64,000 nt of DNA from Sphingosinicella sp. LHD-64 (lineage in GTDB: Bacteria; Pseudomonadota; Alphaproteobacteria; Sphingomonadales; Sphingomonadaceae). Below, piece by piece: positions 53,809 through 62,062 of this stretch. The DNA lies in the NCBI RefSeq assembly GCF_031157375.1, contig NZ_JAVIFV010000004.1:558001-622000 (forward strand), read 5' to 3'. The notes under the pieces were generated by a model, which was given only the letters and a program-made list of their open reading frames with translations, did no database searches and was not told the origin of the DNA. Positions within the stretch are counted from its first letter, which is position 1, and the number at the start of each line of letters is the position of its first letter. The position numbers were made by a program, and so were the translations under genes.

Positions 53809-55215
53809 ATGAGCAAGACCATTCTGACCAGTGTTTCGACCCTCGCGCTGATTGCCGCGGTACCGGCCTTCGCGCAGAACAACACATCGACGGTGACGCA
53901 GAGCGGCACGGCGCAGACCGCGGCCGTCGGTCAGTCCGGCTCGAGCAATGCCTCGACGGTGACCCAGTCGGGCGCCTACAACAGCGGCACGGTCGATCAG
54001 AGTGGTTCGAACGCGACATCGACCATCCTGCAGTCGAGCACCGCCAGCAGCGCCGCCAATGGCGGCCAGGCCAGCGTGACCCAGACCGGCAACGGCGCAA
54101 GCTCGCTGGTCACCCAGTCGGGCACCAACCTCAATGCCGCCCAGGTCACTCAGGACGGGGCGAGCGAGTCCGAGATCACCCAGAATGTCGGCCGCAACGA
54201 GGCCGAGGTCGTGCAGGGCGGCGGCGACGGCAACAGCTCGGTGATCAACCAGAACGGAATCGGCAACGGCGTCGGCGATGCGCTCAACGGCGCCGCGAAC
54301 ACCGGCGTCAGCCAGTTCGGCAACGACAATCTCTCGAACGTCAACCAGGATCCGTCGAACAATGCCCGCGCGACAGTGGCGCAGACCGGCGACGGCAACG
54401 ATTCCGACATCCAGCAGACGCTGGCCGTGACCGGCGGCGACAACACCACGGCCGCGGTCAGCCAGACCGGTACCGGCAACGTCTCGTCGGTCGCGCAGAG
54501 CGCGCGCGAGAATGACGCGGTCGTCGCGCAGACCGGCGACGGCAACCTCTCCGCCGTGACGCAGACCGGCGCCGGCGCAAACGCCACGGTGACGCAGAAC
54601 GGCACCGCGAACGATTCGAGCGTCGACCAGGCCGATTCCGCGACCGCGGACGTCACCCAGTCGGGGCAGCAGAACCTCTCGCAAGTCGATCAGAGTGCCG
54701 GCGCGGCCGGTGCGGGCGCGACCGTCGAGCAGGCGGGTGGGACCAACGAATCCCAGATCAGCCAATCGGCAACCAGTGTCGCCTTCGTCGAGCAGATCGG
54801 CGACAACAACTACTCGACGATCGCCCAGTCGGCGTCGGGTACGCAGGCGAATGTCAGTCAGCTCGGCGACGACGGCACGTCCGACGTCACCCAGACCGGC
54901 GCCGACAACCAGGCCAACGTGAACCAGCTGGCCGGCAGCAGCCTCGCCAACTCGCTGATTCTTCAGTCGGGCACGGGTAATACGGCGACTGTCACCCAGG
55001 GCGGTGCAGGCAATGACTCCGACGTCCTCCAGGCGGCGAATGACAGCCAGGCCGACGTCACCCAGCTCGGCAATTCCAACATCTCGCTGGTCGATCAGGC
55101 GTCCGGTTCCGGCCACAGCGCCACCGTCACCCAGAATTCGAACAGCAACATTTCCACCGTCACGCAGAACGGCACCGGCAACTCGGCCGTCGTCACGCAG
55201 GGCGGCGGCATCTGA
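53809..55215 (+). CDS. Curlin-repeat amyloid protein 2
   Basis: A 468-aa exported curlin-repeat protein. Signal peptide MSKTILTSVSTLALIAAVPA ending FAQ, then N-terminal curlin repeats beginning NTSTVTQSGTAQTAAVGQSG. About half the length of its neighbours and lacking the GPRTWDG block. The last repeats (NISTVTQNGTGNSAVVTQ then GGGI) match the end of protein 1. The start is the ATG at 53809 behind AAAGGAGAAG; the preceding GTG is less likely. Confidence 0.9.
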   Translation: MSKTILTSVSTLALIAAVPAFAQNNTSTVTQSGTAQTAAVGQSGSSNASTVTQSGAYNSGTVDQSGSNATSTILQSSTASSAANGGQASVTQTGNGASSLVTQSGTNLNAAQVTQDGASESEITQNVGRNEAEVVQGGGDGNSSVINQNGIGNGVGDALNGAANTGVSQFGNDNLSNVNQDPSNNARATVAQTGDGNDSDIQQTLAVTGGDNTTAAVSQTGTGNVSSVAQSARENDAVVAQTGDGNLSAVTQTGAGANATVTQNGTANDSSVDQADSATADVTQSGQQNLSQVDQSAGAAGAGATVEQAGGTNESQISQSATSVAFVEQIGDNNYSTIAQSASGTQANVSQLGDDGTSDVTQTGADNQANVNQLAGSSLANSLILQSGTGNTATVTQGGAGNDSDVLQAANDSQADVTQLGNSNISLVDQASGSGHSATVTQNSNSNISTVTQNGTGNSAVVTQGGGI

Positions 55216-55221
55216 ACTGGG

Positions 55222-55255
55222 ATCGGCGGCCGGCGCATTTGGAGACGCGCCGGCC
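55222..55255 (+). promoter_or_regulatory. GC-rich stem-loop after curlin gene 2
   Basis: GGCGGCCGGCGC pairs perfectly with GCGCCGGCCGCC (12 bp) around a 10-nt loop, 7 nt after the stop codon. Same core (GGCCGGCGC) as the hairpin after gene 3. Confidence 0.78.
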
Positions 55256-55286
55256 GCCATCACCATAGAAAGTGGGGGAAGAAATC

Positions 55287-57833
55287 ATGAGAAAGACAAT
55301 CCTGGCCGGCGTTTCGACGCTGGCACTGCTGGCCGGCGCGCCTGCGCTGGGCCAGAACAACAGCTCCACCGTCGCGCAAAGCGGTACCGGGCAGTCGGCG
55401 ACGGTCACCCAGACCGGCGCCAATTCGGACTCCGAGATCAGCCAGAGCAACGCCACCAACACGGCGGACGTCACCCAGGCCGGCGGCACGGGCAGCCGGT
55501 CCGACGTGTTCCAGAGCGGCGCGGGCAATAGCGCGACCGTCAACCAGGACGACGACACGACCGGATCCACGCCGGTCCAGACATCGTCTATCGACCAGTC
55601 GGGCAACGGCAATACCGCGTCCGTCGACCAGAACCTGACGAGCGCGTTCGGCGCCGACCCGGGCACCAAGAACGATTCGACGATCTTCCAGTCCGGCAAC
55701 GATAATCTTGCGGAGGTCAGCCAGGCGGACGACGATCAATATTCGCTGCTCATCCAGAATTCCGACGACAATGCGGCGAGCGTGTCGCAAGGCGTTGACG
55801 GCGCGCCCGAGGGCGACGAGGGCGGCACCACCTACGGCAACGACTCGCTGATCGTCCAGGCGGGCGTCGGCGGGCACAGCGCCACGGTGGAACAGAGCGG
55901 CATCAACAACATCAGCGGGGTCGCCCAGGACGGCAGCGACAATATCGCCACCGTCGCGCAGGCGGGCACCGTCGGCTTCTCGAGCATCAACCAGCTGGGC
56001 GCCGGCGACACCGCGACGGTCGCGCAGACCGACGGCGAGTTCAACGACTCCTTCGTTGGCCAGGGCGGCGGCTCCGGCAACAGCGCCGATGTCACCCAGG
56101 GCGGCGGCGACAACAACGAGTCGGACGTCTTCCAAGGCGGCAGCGACAACAGCGCCTCCGTCCTCCAGAACGGCAGCGACAATGCGTCCCTGGTGGATCA
56201 AACCGCCACCGGCGCTGCGGCGACGGTCGTGCAGGCCAGCGACGGCAACACATCGCGCATCACCCAGACGGGGGGTGCTTCGGCCAATGTGACGCAGACC
56301 GGCGGGGTCAACACTCTCGGCCCGCGTACCTGGGACGGTAGCGACTTGCCGCCGCCGAACGGCGCCGGGCCGGCCTATGCCAACAACGTCTCGCTGATCG
56401 AACAGTCGGCCGACGGCGCGAGCGCGGCCCTGTTGCAGGACGGCACGCTCAACCGGTCGAGCATCGACCAGGCGGCCGACGCCTCTGCGGACGTCAGCCA
56501 GAGCGGCGTCTACAACACGTCGGTGATCGACCAGACCGCCACGGCGACGGCGACGGTTGACCAGGGGAGCGGCACGCCCTCGGGCTTCGGCCGCAACGCC
56601 TCGCGGATCACCCAGTCGGCGGACGGCGCCTCGGCGAGCGTGAGCCAGATCGGCTCCAACCTCGCCCCGCCGGCCAATGCGCCGACCAACGTGTCGCTGA
56701 TCGACCAGTCGGCGGACGCCAATGCCGCGGTCGCGCAGATCGGTGACGAGAACCTCTCCGATGTCAGCCAGACCGGCGATTTCGCCGATGCCGACGTCGC
56801 GCAGGACGGCACCAACCTGACGTCGGACGTCAACCAGTCGGGCATCGCCGTGTTCGCAACCGTCGACCAGACGGGATCGGGCAACGTCTCGACCGTGACC
56901 CAGACCGGCGCGCTCAGCGCCGCGGACGTGATCCAGAGCGGCTCCGGCAACACCTCCACCGTCGCCCAGTCTTCGACGATCCTGAGCGGCGCGGTGGTCG
57001 AGCAGAGCGGCAACGGCAACACGTCGTCGGTCACCCAGCGCCCCACCGGCGGGCACCAGGCGAACGTGCTGCAGACCGGCGATACCAACCAGTCGGTCGT
57101 CGATCAGGGCGGGCTCGGCAACCAGGCCGGCGAATATGTCGACCAGACGGCGAACGGCGTCATCCAGGCGGGCGATGCCGGCATCTCGCAGATCACCCAG
57201 CGCGGCGGCCTGCAGACCGCCTATGTCGATCAGCTTGCCGGCGGCTACGGCAACCAGTCGACGATCGACCAGGGAACCAATGGCGGCTTCCTGGGCATCG
57301 GTGCGGGCGTTTCGCAGGATGCGAGCGTGGTGCAGGCGGGCGTCTCGAACGCGTCGTCGGTCACCCAGCGCGGCCTCGATCAGACCGCGTCGGTGAACCA
57401 GCTGGGCGCCGACAATGAGTCGGAGATCGAGCAGGGCGGCAATTTCGGCGCCTCGCACTTCGCCTCCGTCACCCAGAGCGGCAATGACGGCACCTCGCGG
57501 GTGGTCCAGCTCGGCACCGATCAGGTGGCGCTGGTCAACCAGTCGGGCGCGAACAACGACTCCGACGTCGATCAGGGCGGCAATTCGGGCGAGGCGCACT
57601 TCGCCTCGGTCACCCAGACCGGCAGCGGCGGCAGCTCGACGATCCTGCAGCGCGGCAGCGAGCAATCGGCGACGCTGGAGCAGGACGGCGTGGGCAACGC
57701 CTCGCTGATCAGCCAGTTCGGCAGCGGCAACACGGCGGTCGTCGGCCAATATTCGGACGGCAACAACTCGACCGTGACCCAGACCGGCAGCGGCAACAGC
57801 GCGACGGTGACGCAGGGCTCGCCCGGCATCTGA
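55287..57833 (+). CDS. Giant curlin-repeat amyloid protein 3
   Basis: An 848-aa exported curlin-repeat protein. Signal peptide MRKTILAGVSTLALLAGAPA ending LGQ, then dozens of repeats such as NSSTVAQSGTGQSATVTQTG. The block GPRTWDGSDLPPPNGAGPAY is shared with protein 1. The region around residues 610-720 has a different texture (more Gly, Ala, His: NFGASHFASVTQSGNDGTSR occurs twice in variant form). I choose the ATG at 55287; GGGGGAAG precedes it. The third subunit gene of the locus. Confidence 0.9.
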   Translation: MRKTILAGVSTLALLAGAPALGQNNSSTVAQSGTGQSATVTQTGANSDSEISQSNATNTADVTQAGGTGSRSDVFQSGAGNSATVNQDDDTTGSTPVQTSSIDQSGNGNTASVDQNLTSAFGADPGTKNDSTIFQSGNDNLAEVSQADDDQYSLLIQNSDDNAASVSQGVDGAPEGDEGGTTYGNDSLIVQAGVGGHSATVEQSGINNISGVAQDGSDNIATVAQAGTVGFSSINQLGAGDTATVAQTDGEFNDSFVGQGGGSGNSADVTQGGGDNNESDVFQGGSDNSASVLQNGSDNASLVDQTATGAAATVVQASDGNTSRITQTGGASANVTQTGGVNTLGPRTWDGSDLPPPNGAGPAYANNVSLIEQSADGASAALLQDGTLNRSSIDQAADASADVSQSGVYNTSVIDQTATATATVDQGSGTPSGFGRNASRITQSADGASASVSQIGSNLAPPANAPTNVSLIDQSADANAAVAQIGDENLSDVSQTGDFADADVAQDGTNLTSDVNQSGIAVFATVDQTGSGNVSTVTQTGALSAADVIQSGSGNTSTVAQSSTILSGAVVEQSGNGNTSSVTQRPTGGHQANVLQTGDTNQSVVDQGGLGNQAGEYVDQTANGVIQAGDAGISQITQRGGLQTAYVDQLAGGYGNQSTIDQGTNGGFLGIGAGVSQDASVVQAGVSNASSVTQRGLDQTASVNQLGADNESEIEQGGNFGASHFASVTQSGNDGTSRVVQLGTDQVALVNQSGANNDSDVDQGGNSGEAHFASVTQTGSGGSSTILQRGSEQSATLEQDGVGNASLISQFGSGNTAVVGQYSDGNNSTVTQTGSGNSATVTQGSPGI
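56240..56770. repeat. Paralogous block shared by curlin genes 1 and 3 (copy in gene 3)
   Basis: Partner of 52143-52680. The stretch encoding NTLGPRTWDGSDLPPPNGAG is almost identical in DNA between the two genes, with silent third-position changes. Confidence 0.8.
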
Positions 57834-57843
57834 TGAGGGGAGA

Positions 57844-57871
57844 GGCCGGCGCTCTCGAATGGGCGCCGGCC
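57844..57871 (+). promoter_or_regulatory. GC-rich stem-loop after curlin gene 3
   Basis: GGCCGGCGC pairs perfectly with GCGCCGGCC around a 10-nt loop, 11 nt after the stop codon. Third of the set of intercistronic hairpins in the curlin array. Confidence 0.75.
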
Positions 57872-57931
57872 ATTTCCACGGTGCCAAATCCGGACGTCTT
57901 GCGTTAACATGGCTGGGAGAAAGGAACGGAT

Positions 57932-58642
57932 ATGACCCGCGCCGCGCCCTGGCTTGTTCTCGCGATACTGGCTGCTCCCGCGGCCGCGCAGGAGTCCGCT
58001 TCGGGCGTCGAGCAGATCGGTGCCGGGGCTGCGCAGCCGATCGGCACGCCGCAAATCTCCACCGGACGCCGCGGCGTCGACGTCCAGCAGCGCATCGAGC
58101 GGGAGACCGCGCCGCCGCCGCAGCTGAGCAGCAGCGACGAGAGCGGCTCGGCCACGCCCCAGCTCACGCGCGAGGCCGAAAGCGCCAGGCCGGCATCGCA
58201 GCTCTATCGTGGCGGTCGCACCGCCCAGCCGTCCACGCCCTTGTCGTCGCCAGCCGAAGGCCGCACCTCGGCCGTTGCAAGGGTCGAAGGTCGGGATCGC
58301 TGCGATCCGCGCGCGCCGCGCGAATCGGTGTCGCCCGAATGCCGGCGCGTGATCGAGACTCGCGCGGCCGAATTCGCGCAGCCCGATCCGACCCGGCTCT
58401 CGCCCGAACAGCGCCTGCTCGGCGAGCAGCGGATGATGCCGGCCAGCTCGGCGCAGGCGGCCGCGCAGCGGCTTGCGACCAATGTCGGCAATCCGAACGC
58501 GATCGAGGACCAGAGCATCGCATCGGTGGTGCTGAGTCGCGCCGCGCCGCCGCCGGGCCGGCCGGAAGAGCCGGAGCCAACCGAATCGTCCGCGGCGATC
58601 GAGGCGATCGTGAATGCGGTCGTCAATCCGCCGCAGCCGTGA
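57932..58642 (+). CDS. Exported protein of unknown function in the curli locus
   Basis: A 236-aa protein with a signal peptide (MTRAAPWLVLAILAAPAAAQ). The mature part is largely disordered in composition (Gln, Ser, Pro, Ala, Arg), with two Cys in RDRCDPRAPRESVSPECRRV that could pair. The start ESASGVEQIGAGAAQPIG has a faint curlin-like flavour but no real repeat. AGAAAGGA precedes the ATG. Position between the curlin genes and the CsgH-like gene suggests a helper or minor subunit; this is inference. Confidence 0.7.
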   Translation: MTRAAPWLVLAILAAPAAAQESASGVEQIGAGAAQPIGTPQISTGRRGVDVQQRIERETAPPPQLSSSDESGSATPQLTREAESARPASQLYRGGRTAQPSTPLSSPAEGRTSAVARVEGRDRCDPRAPRESVSPECRRVIETRAAEFAQPDPTRLSPEQRLLGEQRMMPASSAQAAAQRLATNVGNPNAIEDQSIASVVLSRAAPPPGRPEEPEPTESSAAIEAIVNAVVNPPQP

Positions 58643-58666
58643 CATGGGCGAGTGGAGCCCTCAGGA

Positions 58667-59017
58667 ATGTTGTCGTTCTTTTCCGCGGCCCTTGCGCTGA
58701 TGACCGCCGGGCCAGGGACAAGCCAGCCGATCCAGCTCGTCGTCGAGCCGCGCGGCGATGGCGTGCAACTGCGGGTCGTGGGCGACTCCGATCATGCGGT
58801 GGAAGCGACCTACACGCTCGAAGTCGCGAGCGATGCCGCCGCCGGGGGCAACCGCACCACCCAGCGCGGGCGAGCCAATCTGCAGCCGGGGACGCCCGCG
58901 GCGCTGATGACGCTGACACTCGGCAATGCCGCCCGCGGCCGCTGGACCGCCCGGCTCAGGGTCGAACCGGTGGGCGCGGCGGCCTATGAGGAGGTTCGTT
59001 CCGGCCCGGACGAATGA
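58667..59017 (+). CDS. CsgH-like curli assembly inhibitor
   Basis: A 116-aa protein with an N-terminal signal (MLSFFSAALALMTAGPGTS) and an immunoglobulin-like beta pattern: IQLVVEPRGDGVQLRVVG, TYTLEVASDAAAGGNRTTQR and a closing RWTARLRVEP strand. This matches CsgH, the alphaproteobacterial counterpart of CsgC that blocks premature curlin polymerisation in the periplasm. It lacks the CsgC CxC motif. The start could be the ATG at 58667 or a GTG 15 nt upstream. Confidence 0.78.
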   Translation: MLSFFSAALALMTAGPGTSQPIQLVVEPRGDGVQLRVVGDSDHAVEATYTLEVASDAAAGGNRTTQRGRANLQPGTPAALMTLTLGNAARGRWTARLRVEPVGAAAYEEVRSGPDE

Positions 59018-59032
59018 ATGTGTCGAAGCGGG

Positions 59033-59046
59033 ATTCTTCGAAGAAT
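59033..59046. promoter_or_regulatory. 14-bp perfect palindrome before the LuxR-type gene
   Basis: ATTCTTCGAAGAAT reads the same on both strands. It is followed on the plus strand by TGATTTTTCTT. Either a weak terminator for the curli genes (short stem plus T-rich tail) or an operator for the regulator downstream. The area is AT-rich against the GC-rich surroundings. Confidence 0.55.
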
Positions 59047-59120
59047 TGATTTTTCTTGTAAAAATTGCACGCTAAGATGGCCGGTCGGCGGCACCGGCAT
59101 GCCGCCGACAGGGGGCTCAT

Positions 59121-59720
59121 GTGCTGAGGACGGCTTTCGAGGACGAAGCGACCCCTCCCGGTGCGATCTCACCGGCGGAGCAGGCGCTTACCTGGCTTGG
59201 ATCGGATGCTTGGCCGCGTTTGCTGGTCGACAATGACCTGCGCCTGCTTTGGTACAACCCGGCGGCGCGCAAGATGCTCGGGGCGAGCGCGTGCCTGGTG
59301 CTGAGGGGCGGCTGCATCGCGGTGGCGGATCCCGGTCATCAGGATCTGCTCGAGGCCCTGATCCAGTCGGCCGACGATGACGAGCGTGTCCGGGCATTCC
59401 GCTCGGACATTGGCGGCGAACATTTCGCGCTGCAGGCGCAGCGCCTGTCGCATGTGACGGTCGGCCTCCAGGTCCGGCTGCTCGACGTCGACATCAGCCG
59501 GCGCAACGACCGCCACCTGCGCGAGATGTTCCGGCTCACCCGGGCCGAGCATCTGGTGCTGCAATCGATGCTCGACGGTCATACCGCCGACGAGATCAGC
59601 CGCCAGCGCGGCAGCTCGATCGAGACGGTGCGCACCCAGATCCGCAACATCTATGTGAAGGTCGGCGTCTCCTCGCGCGAGCGCCTGTTCCGGACGGTCC
59701 AGCCGCTGCTGTTCAGCTGA
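59121..59720 (+). CDS. LuxR-type transcriptional regulator with PAS-like domain
   Basis: A 199-aa regulator. Residues ~30-130 resemble a PAS domain (LLVDNDLRLLWYNPAARKML). The C-terminus is a LuxR-type HTH: RLTRAEHLVLQSMLDGHTAD, EISRQRGSSIETVRTQIRNI, then YVKVGVSSRERLF. It starts at a GTG (an overlapping ATG is out of frame). Placed right after the curli genes, it may play the role CsgD plays in enterics; that is inference. The end overlaps the convergent dgoA by 8 bp. Confidence 0.85.
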   Translation: MLRTAFEDEATPPGAISPAEQALTWLGSDAWPRLLVDNDLRLLWYNPAARKMLGASACLVLRGGCIAVADPGHQDLLEALIQSADDDERVRAFRSDIGGEHFALQAQRLSHVTVGLQVRLLDVDISRRNDRHLREMFRLTRAEHLVLQSMLDGHTADEISRQRGSSIETVRTQIRNIYVKVGVSSRERLFRTVQPLLFS

Positions 59721-60357
59721 GAGCGCTGCCCTGCGCCGCCCGCCAGGCTCCAGCCAGGCCCGCGGCGCGCGCGCGAACCTCCGCCGCGGACCTTCCTGGC
59801 CGGTAGAGGGCGGAGCCGAGGCCGAAGCCGGACGCGCCGCCGTCGCGCCACGCCTGCAGTCCGTCCCGATCGATTCCGCCGACCGGAAGGATGCGGGTGG
59901 CCGGGGGAAGGACGGCACGCATCGCAGCGAGCGCCGCGGGGGTGGAGGCTTCGGCCGGGAAGAGCTTCAGGGCATGCGCGCCGTGGCGCAGGGCGATGAA
60001 CGCCTCGGTGACGGTCGCGACGCCCGGGATCGAGACCAGCCCGACGGCGACGGCCGCCTCGATCACGGCCGGGGCGCAGTCCGGCGACACGATCAGCGAC
60101 CCGCCCGCGCGCTTGACCTCGGCCACTTCGTCCGACGACAGGACGGTGCCGGCACCGACGATCGCGCGGCCGGCGAGGCGCCGCGACAGGCGGGCGATGC
60201 TGTCCAGCGGATCGGGCGAGTTGAGCGGGACCTCGATCAAGGTGAAGCCGCTCTCGACCAGCGCATTGCCGATCGGCTCGGCCTCGGCCGGCGTCAGGCC
60301 GCGCAGGATCGCGACCAGCGGCAGGCGGTCGAAGGCGTGGTCGAAATCGATGCTCAT
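59713..60357 (-). CDS. dgoA: 2-dehydro-3-deoxy-6-phosphogalactonate aldolase
   Basis: A 214-aa class I aldolase of the KDPG/KDPGal family. LPLVAILRGLTPAEAEPIGN carries the catalytic Glu region, VGAGTVLSSDEV the phosphate loop and HALKLFPAEASTP the Schiff-base Lys. It splits 2-dehydro-3-deoxy-6-phosphogalactonate into pyruvate and glyceraldehyde 3-phosphate. The LFPAE rather than FFPAE motif and the partner kinase support the galactonate enzyme over KDPG aldolase. ATGA overlap with dgoK. Confidence 0.9.
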   Translation of the reverse strand: MSIDFDHAFDRLPLVAILRGLTPAEAEPIGNALVESGFTLIEVPLNSPDPLDSIARLSRRLAGRAIVGAGTVLSSDEVAEVKRAGGSLIVSPDCAPAVIEAAVAVGLVSIPGVATVTEAFIALRHGAHALKLFPAEASTPAALAAMRAVLPPATRILPVGGIDRDGLQAWRDGGASGFGLGSALYRPGRSAAEVRARAAGLAGAWRAAQGSALS

Positions 60358-61223
60358 GCCAGCTCCGCCCGGATCGCGGCCGCGCCGGCGCAGAATGCCT
60401 CGCGGCTGGAGACCAGCGCTGCCTCGCGTCCACAGAGCCGGATCGCCTCGGCGTAGAGGGTGCCGAGCTGCCCGTCGTCGAGCACATGGATGGTCGCATC
60501 GTCCGTGTCGCGCAGCCGCGCGGAAACGTCGGCGCCGATCAGGAGGCCGCTGGTCAGCGCCCCCGCATCGGCATCGTCCAGCCCGTCCAGGAGCCCCGCC
60601 GCGCGGACTGCGAACAGCTCGTGCCCCAGATCGCCCGCGCTCCCGCGCGCGACGCCCTCGGCGAAGGCGGCACCGGGCACGACCGCTCCGTCGAGCTGCG
60701 GCGCCAGCAGGCTGTGCGCGCGCAGCAAAGCGTAAATCTCGCCGGTCATCGCTGTGGTGAAGTCGGTGATCTTGCCGTCCTCGATCCGCGCCCATTTCGC
60801 GTGCGTGCCCGGCTGGCAGAGCGTCGCCCGCGGCGGCACCTTGCCGCAGAGGGCCGCGCCGAGCAACTGCACCTCCTCGCCGCGCATCACGTCCGGCCGC
60901 CCGGCCCGCCGCGCCACGCCCGGCACGATCCGGACGTCGGGCGCCGCCGTCACGGTCCCGGCCGCAAGCTCGGCGATGCCGGCGGGCAGGTCGACATAGG
61001 GAAGTTCCTGCCAGCCGATCCGCGAACCCACCATGCCCGCGCAGAGCAGCGGCCAGGCGCCGAGCCTTTGCCGGAGGCCGGCGATCTCGGCGGAATAGGC
61101 CCCGGGCGCGACCTGCCTGGCGCCGGGGCCCTCAACCTCGGCCGCGACGATCACGCCGTCGGCGACGAGATAGGCGCGCCGGTTGGTCGTGCCCCAGTCG
61201 ACGGCAATGAAGGTGTCGGTCAT
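60354..61223 (-). CDS. dgoK: 2-dehydro-3-deoxygalactonokinase
   Basis: A 289-aa sugar acid kinase with an actin-like fold: [19 protein letters not shown] is the first phosphate loop, [19 protein letters not shown] the substrate loop and [20 protein letters not shown] the DgoK hallmark. It phosphorylates 2-dehydro-3-deoxygalactonate before the aldolase encoded just downstream. The dehydratase and transporter of the De Ley-Doudoroff route are not in the window. Confidence 0.92.
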   Translation of the reverse strand: MTDTFIAVDWGTTNRRAYLVADGVIVAAEVEGPGARQVAPGAYSAEIAGLRQRLGAWPLLCAGMVGSRIGWQELPYVDLPAGIAELAAGTVTAAPDVRIVPGVARRAGRPDVMRGEEVQLLGAALCGKVPPRATLCQPGTHAKWARIEDGKITDFTTAMTGEIYALLRAHSLLAPQLDGAVVPGAAFAEGVARGSAGDLGHELFAVRAAGLLDGLDDADAGALTSGLLIGADVSARLRDTDDATIHVLDDGQLGTLYAEAIRLCGREAALVSSREAFCAGAAAIRAELA

Positions 61224-61270
61224 CCTCTGGCCTCGTCAGGCATCGACCGCATCCACCACGTTTCGGAGAA

Positions 61271-61347
61271 TGGCGCACCCAAGAGGATTCGAACCTCTGA
61301 CCTCTGCCTTCGGAGGGCAGCGCTCTATCCAGCTGAGCTATGGGTGC
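61271..61347 (-). tRNA. tRNA-Arg(CCG)
   Basis: A 77-nt cloverleaf on the minus strand with encoded CCA. Acceptor stem GCACCCA/TGGGTGC, D arm GCTC/GAGC, anticodon arm CTGCC-CTCCGAA-GGCAG with anticodon CCG, T loop TTCGAAT. Confidence 0.95.
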
Positions 61348-61396
61348 GTGCCAGCGGAGCTGGGCGCTTAGCAAAGGGGCGGCAAGGGAGCCAGAG

Positions 61397-62062
61397 TTAA
61401 GTTTGCCTCGCCCGCACCTCCGCAGCCGGCGGCGGCGTCTTCGGCTTGAACCGGCAGAGATCGATGACGACGCAGCGCCAGCATTCGGGCCTTCGCGCCT
61501 TGCAGACGTAGCGGCCGTGCAGGATGAGGAGGTGGTGCGCGCTGTTGCGCCAGGGGGGCGGCGTCTCCTTCTCCAGCCGCGCCTCGACCGCCCGCTCGTT
61601 CTTGCCGGGCGCGAGGCCGGTGCGGTTGGCGACGCGGAAGACGTGCGTGTCGACCGGGAAGGTCTCCGCCCCGAAGGCGACGTTCATGACGACGTTGGCG
61701 GTCTTGCGCCCGACGCCGGGCAGGGTCTGGAGCACGTCGCGATCGGCGGGAATCTTGCCGTCATATTGCTCGACCAGGATGCGCGAGAGGGCGATGACGT
61801 TCTTCGCCTTCATGTTGAACAGGCCGATCGTGCGGATGTGGCGCTTCAGGCCTTCCTCGCCGAGCGCGAGCATCTGCGCGGGCGTCCTCACCGTCCTGAA
61901 CAGGTCGCGCGTCGCGATGTTGACCCCCGCGTCGGTCGCCTGCGCCGAGAGGACCACGGCGACCAGCAGCGTATAGTCGTTCACATAGTCGAGCTCGGTC
62001 ACCGGGTCGGGCGTGCGTTCGGCGAGCCGGCGATAGAATTCGGCGATGTCGGCCTTCTTCAC
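61397..62062 (-). CDS. nth: Endonuclease III
   Basis: A 221-aa DNA glycosylase/AP lyase removing oxidised pyrimidines. The helix-hairpin-helix LPGVGRKTANVV holds the catalytic Lys, FPVDTHVFRVANR the catalytic Asp, and a C-terminal 4Fe-4S site is made by Cys spaced C-x6-C-x2-C-x5-C (CKARRPECWRCVVIDLC). The GTG at 62062 overlaps the aminotransferase stop by 4 bp (GTGA), so the pair is coupled. Confidence 0.95.
   Translation of the reverse strand: MKKADIAEFYRRLAERTPDPVTELDYVNDYTLLVAVVLSAQATDAGVNIATRDLFRTVRTPAQMLALGEEGLKRHIRTIGLFNMKAKNVIALSRILVEQYDGKIPADRDVLQTLPGVGRKTANVVMNVAFGAETFPVDTHVFRVANRTGLAPGKNERAVEARLEKETPPPWRNSAHHLLILHGRYVCKARRPECWRCVVIDLCRFKPKTPPPAAEVRARQT

Noticed and set aside
51064-55266. 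1400-codon minus-strand open frame
   Set aside because: Exactly antisense to curlin genes 1 and 2; its 'repeats' are reverse complements of curlin repeats, with no signal or start context.
51145-57833. Possible CRISPR or tandem DNA repeat array
   Set aside because: The periodic sequence is degenerate, in frame and encodes curlin motifs; there are no constant repeats with unique spacers.
55260-57887. 875-codon minus-strand open frame
   Set aside because: Antisense to curlin gene 3, same artefact.
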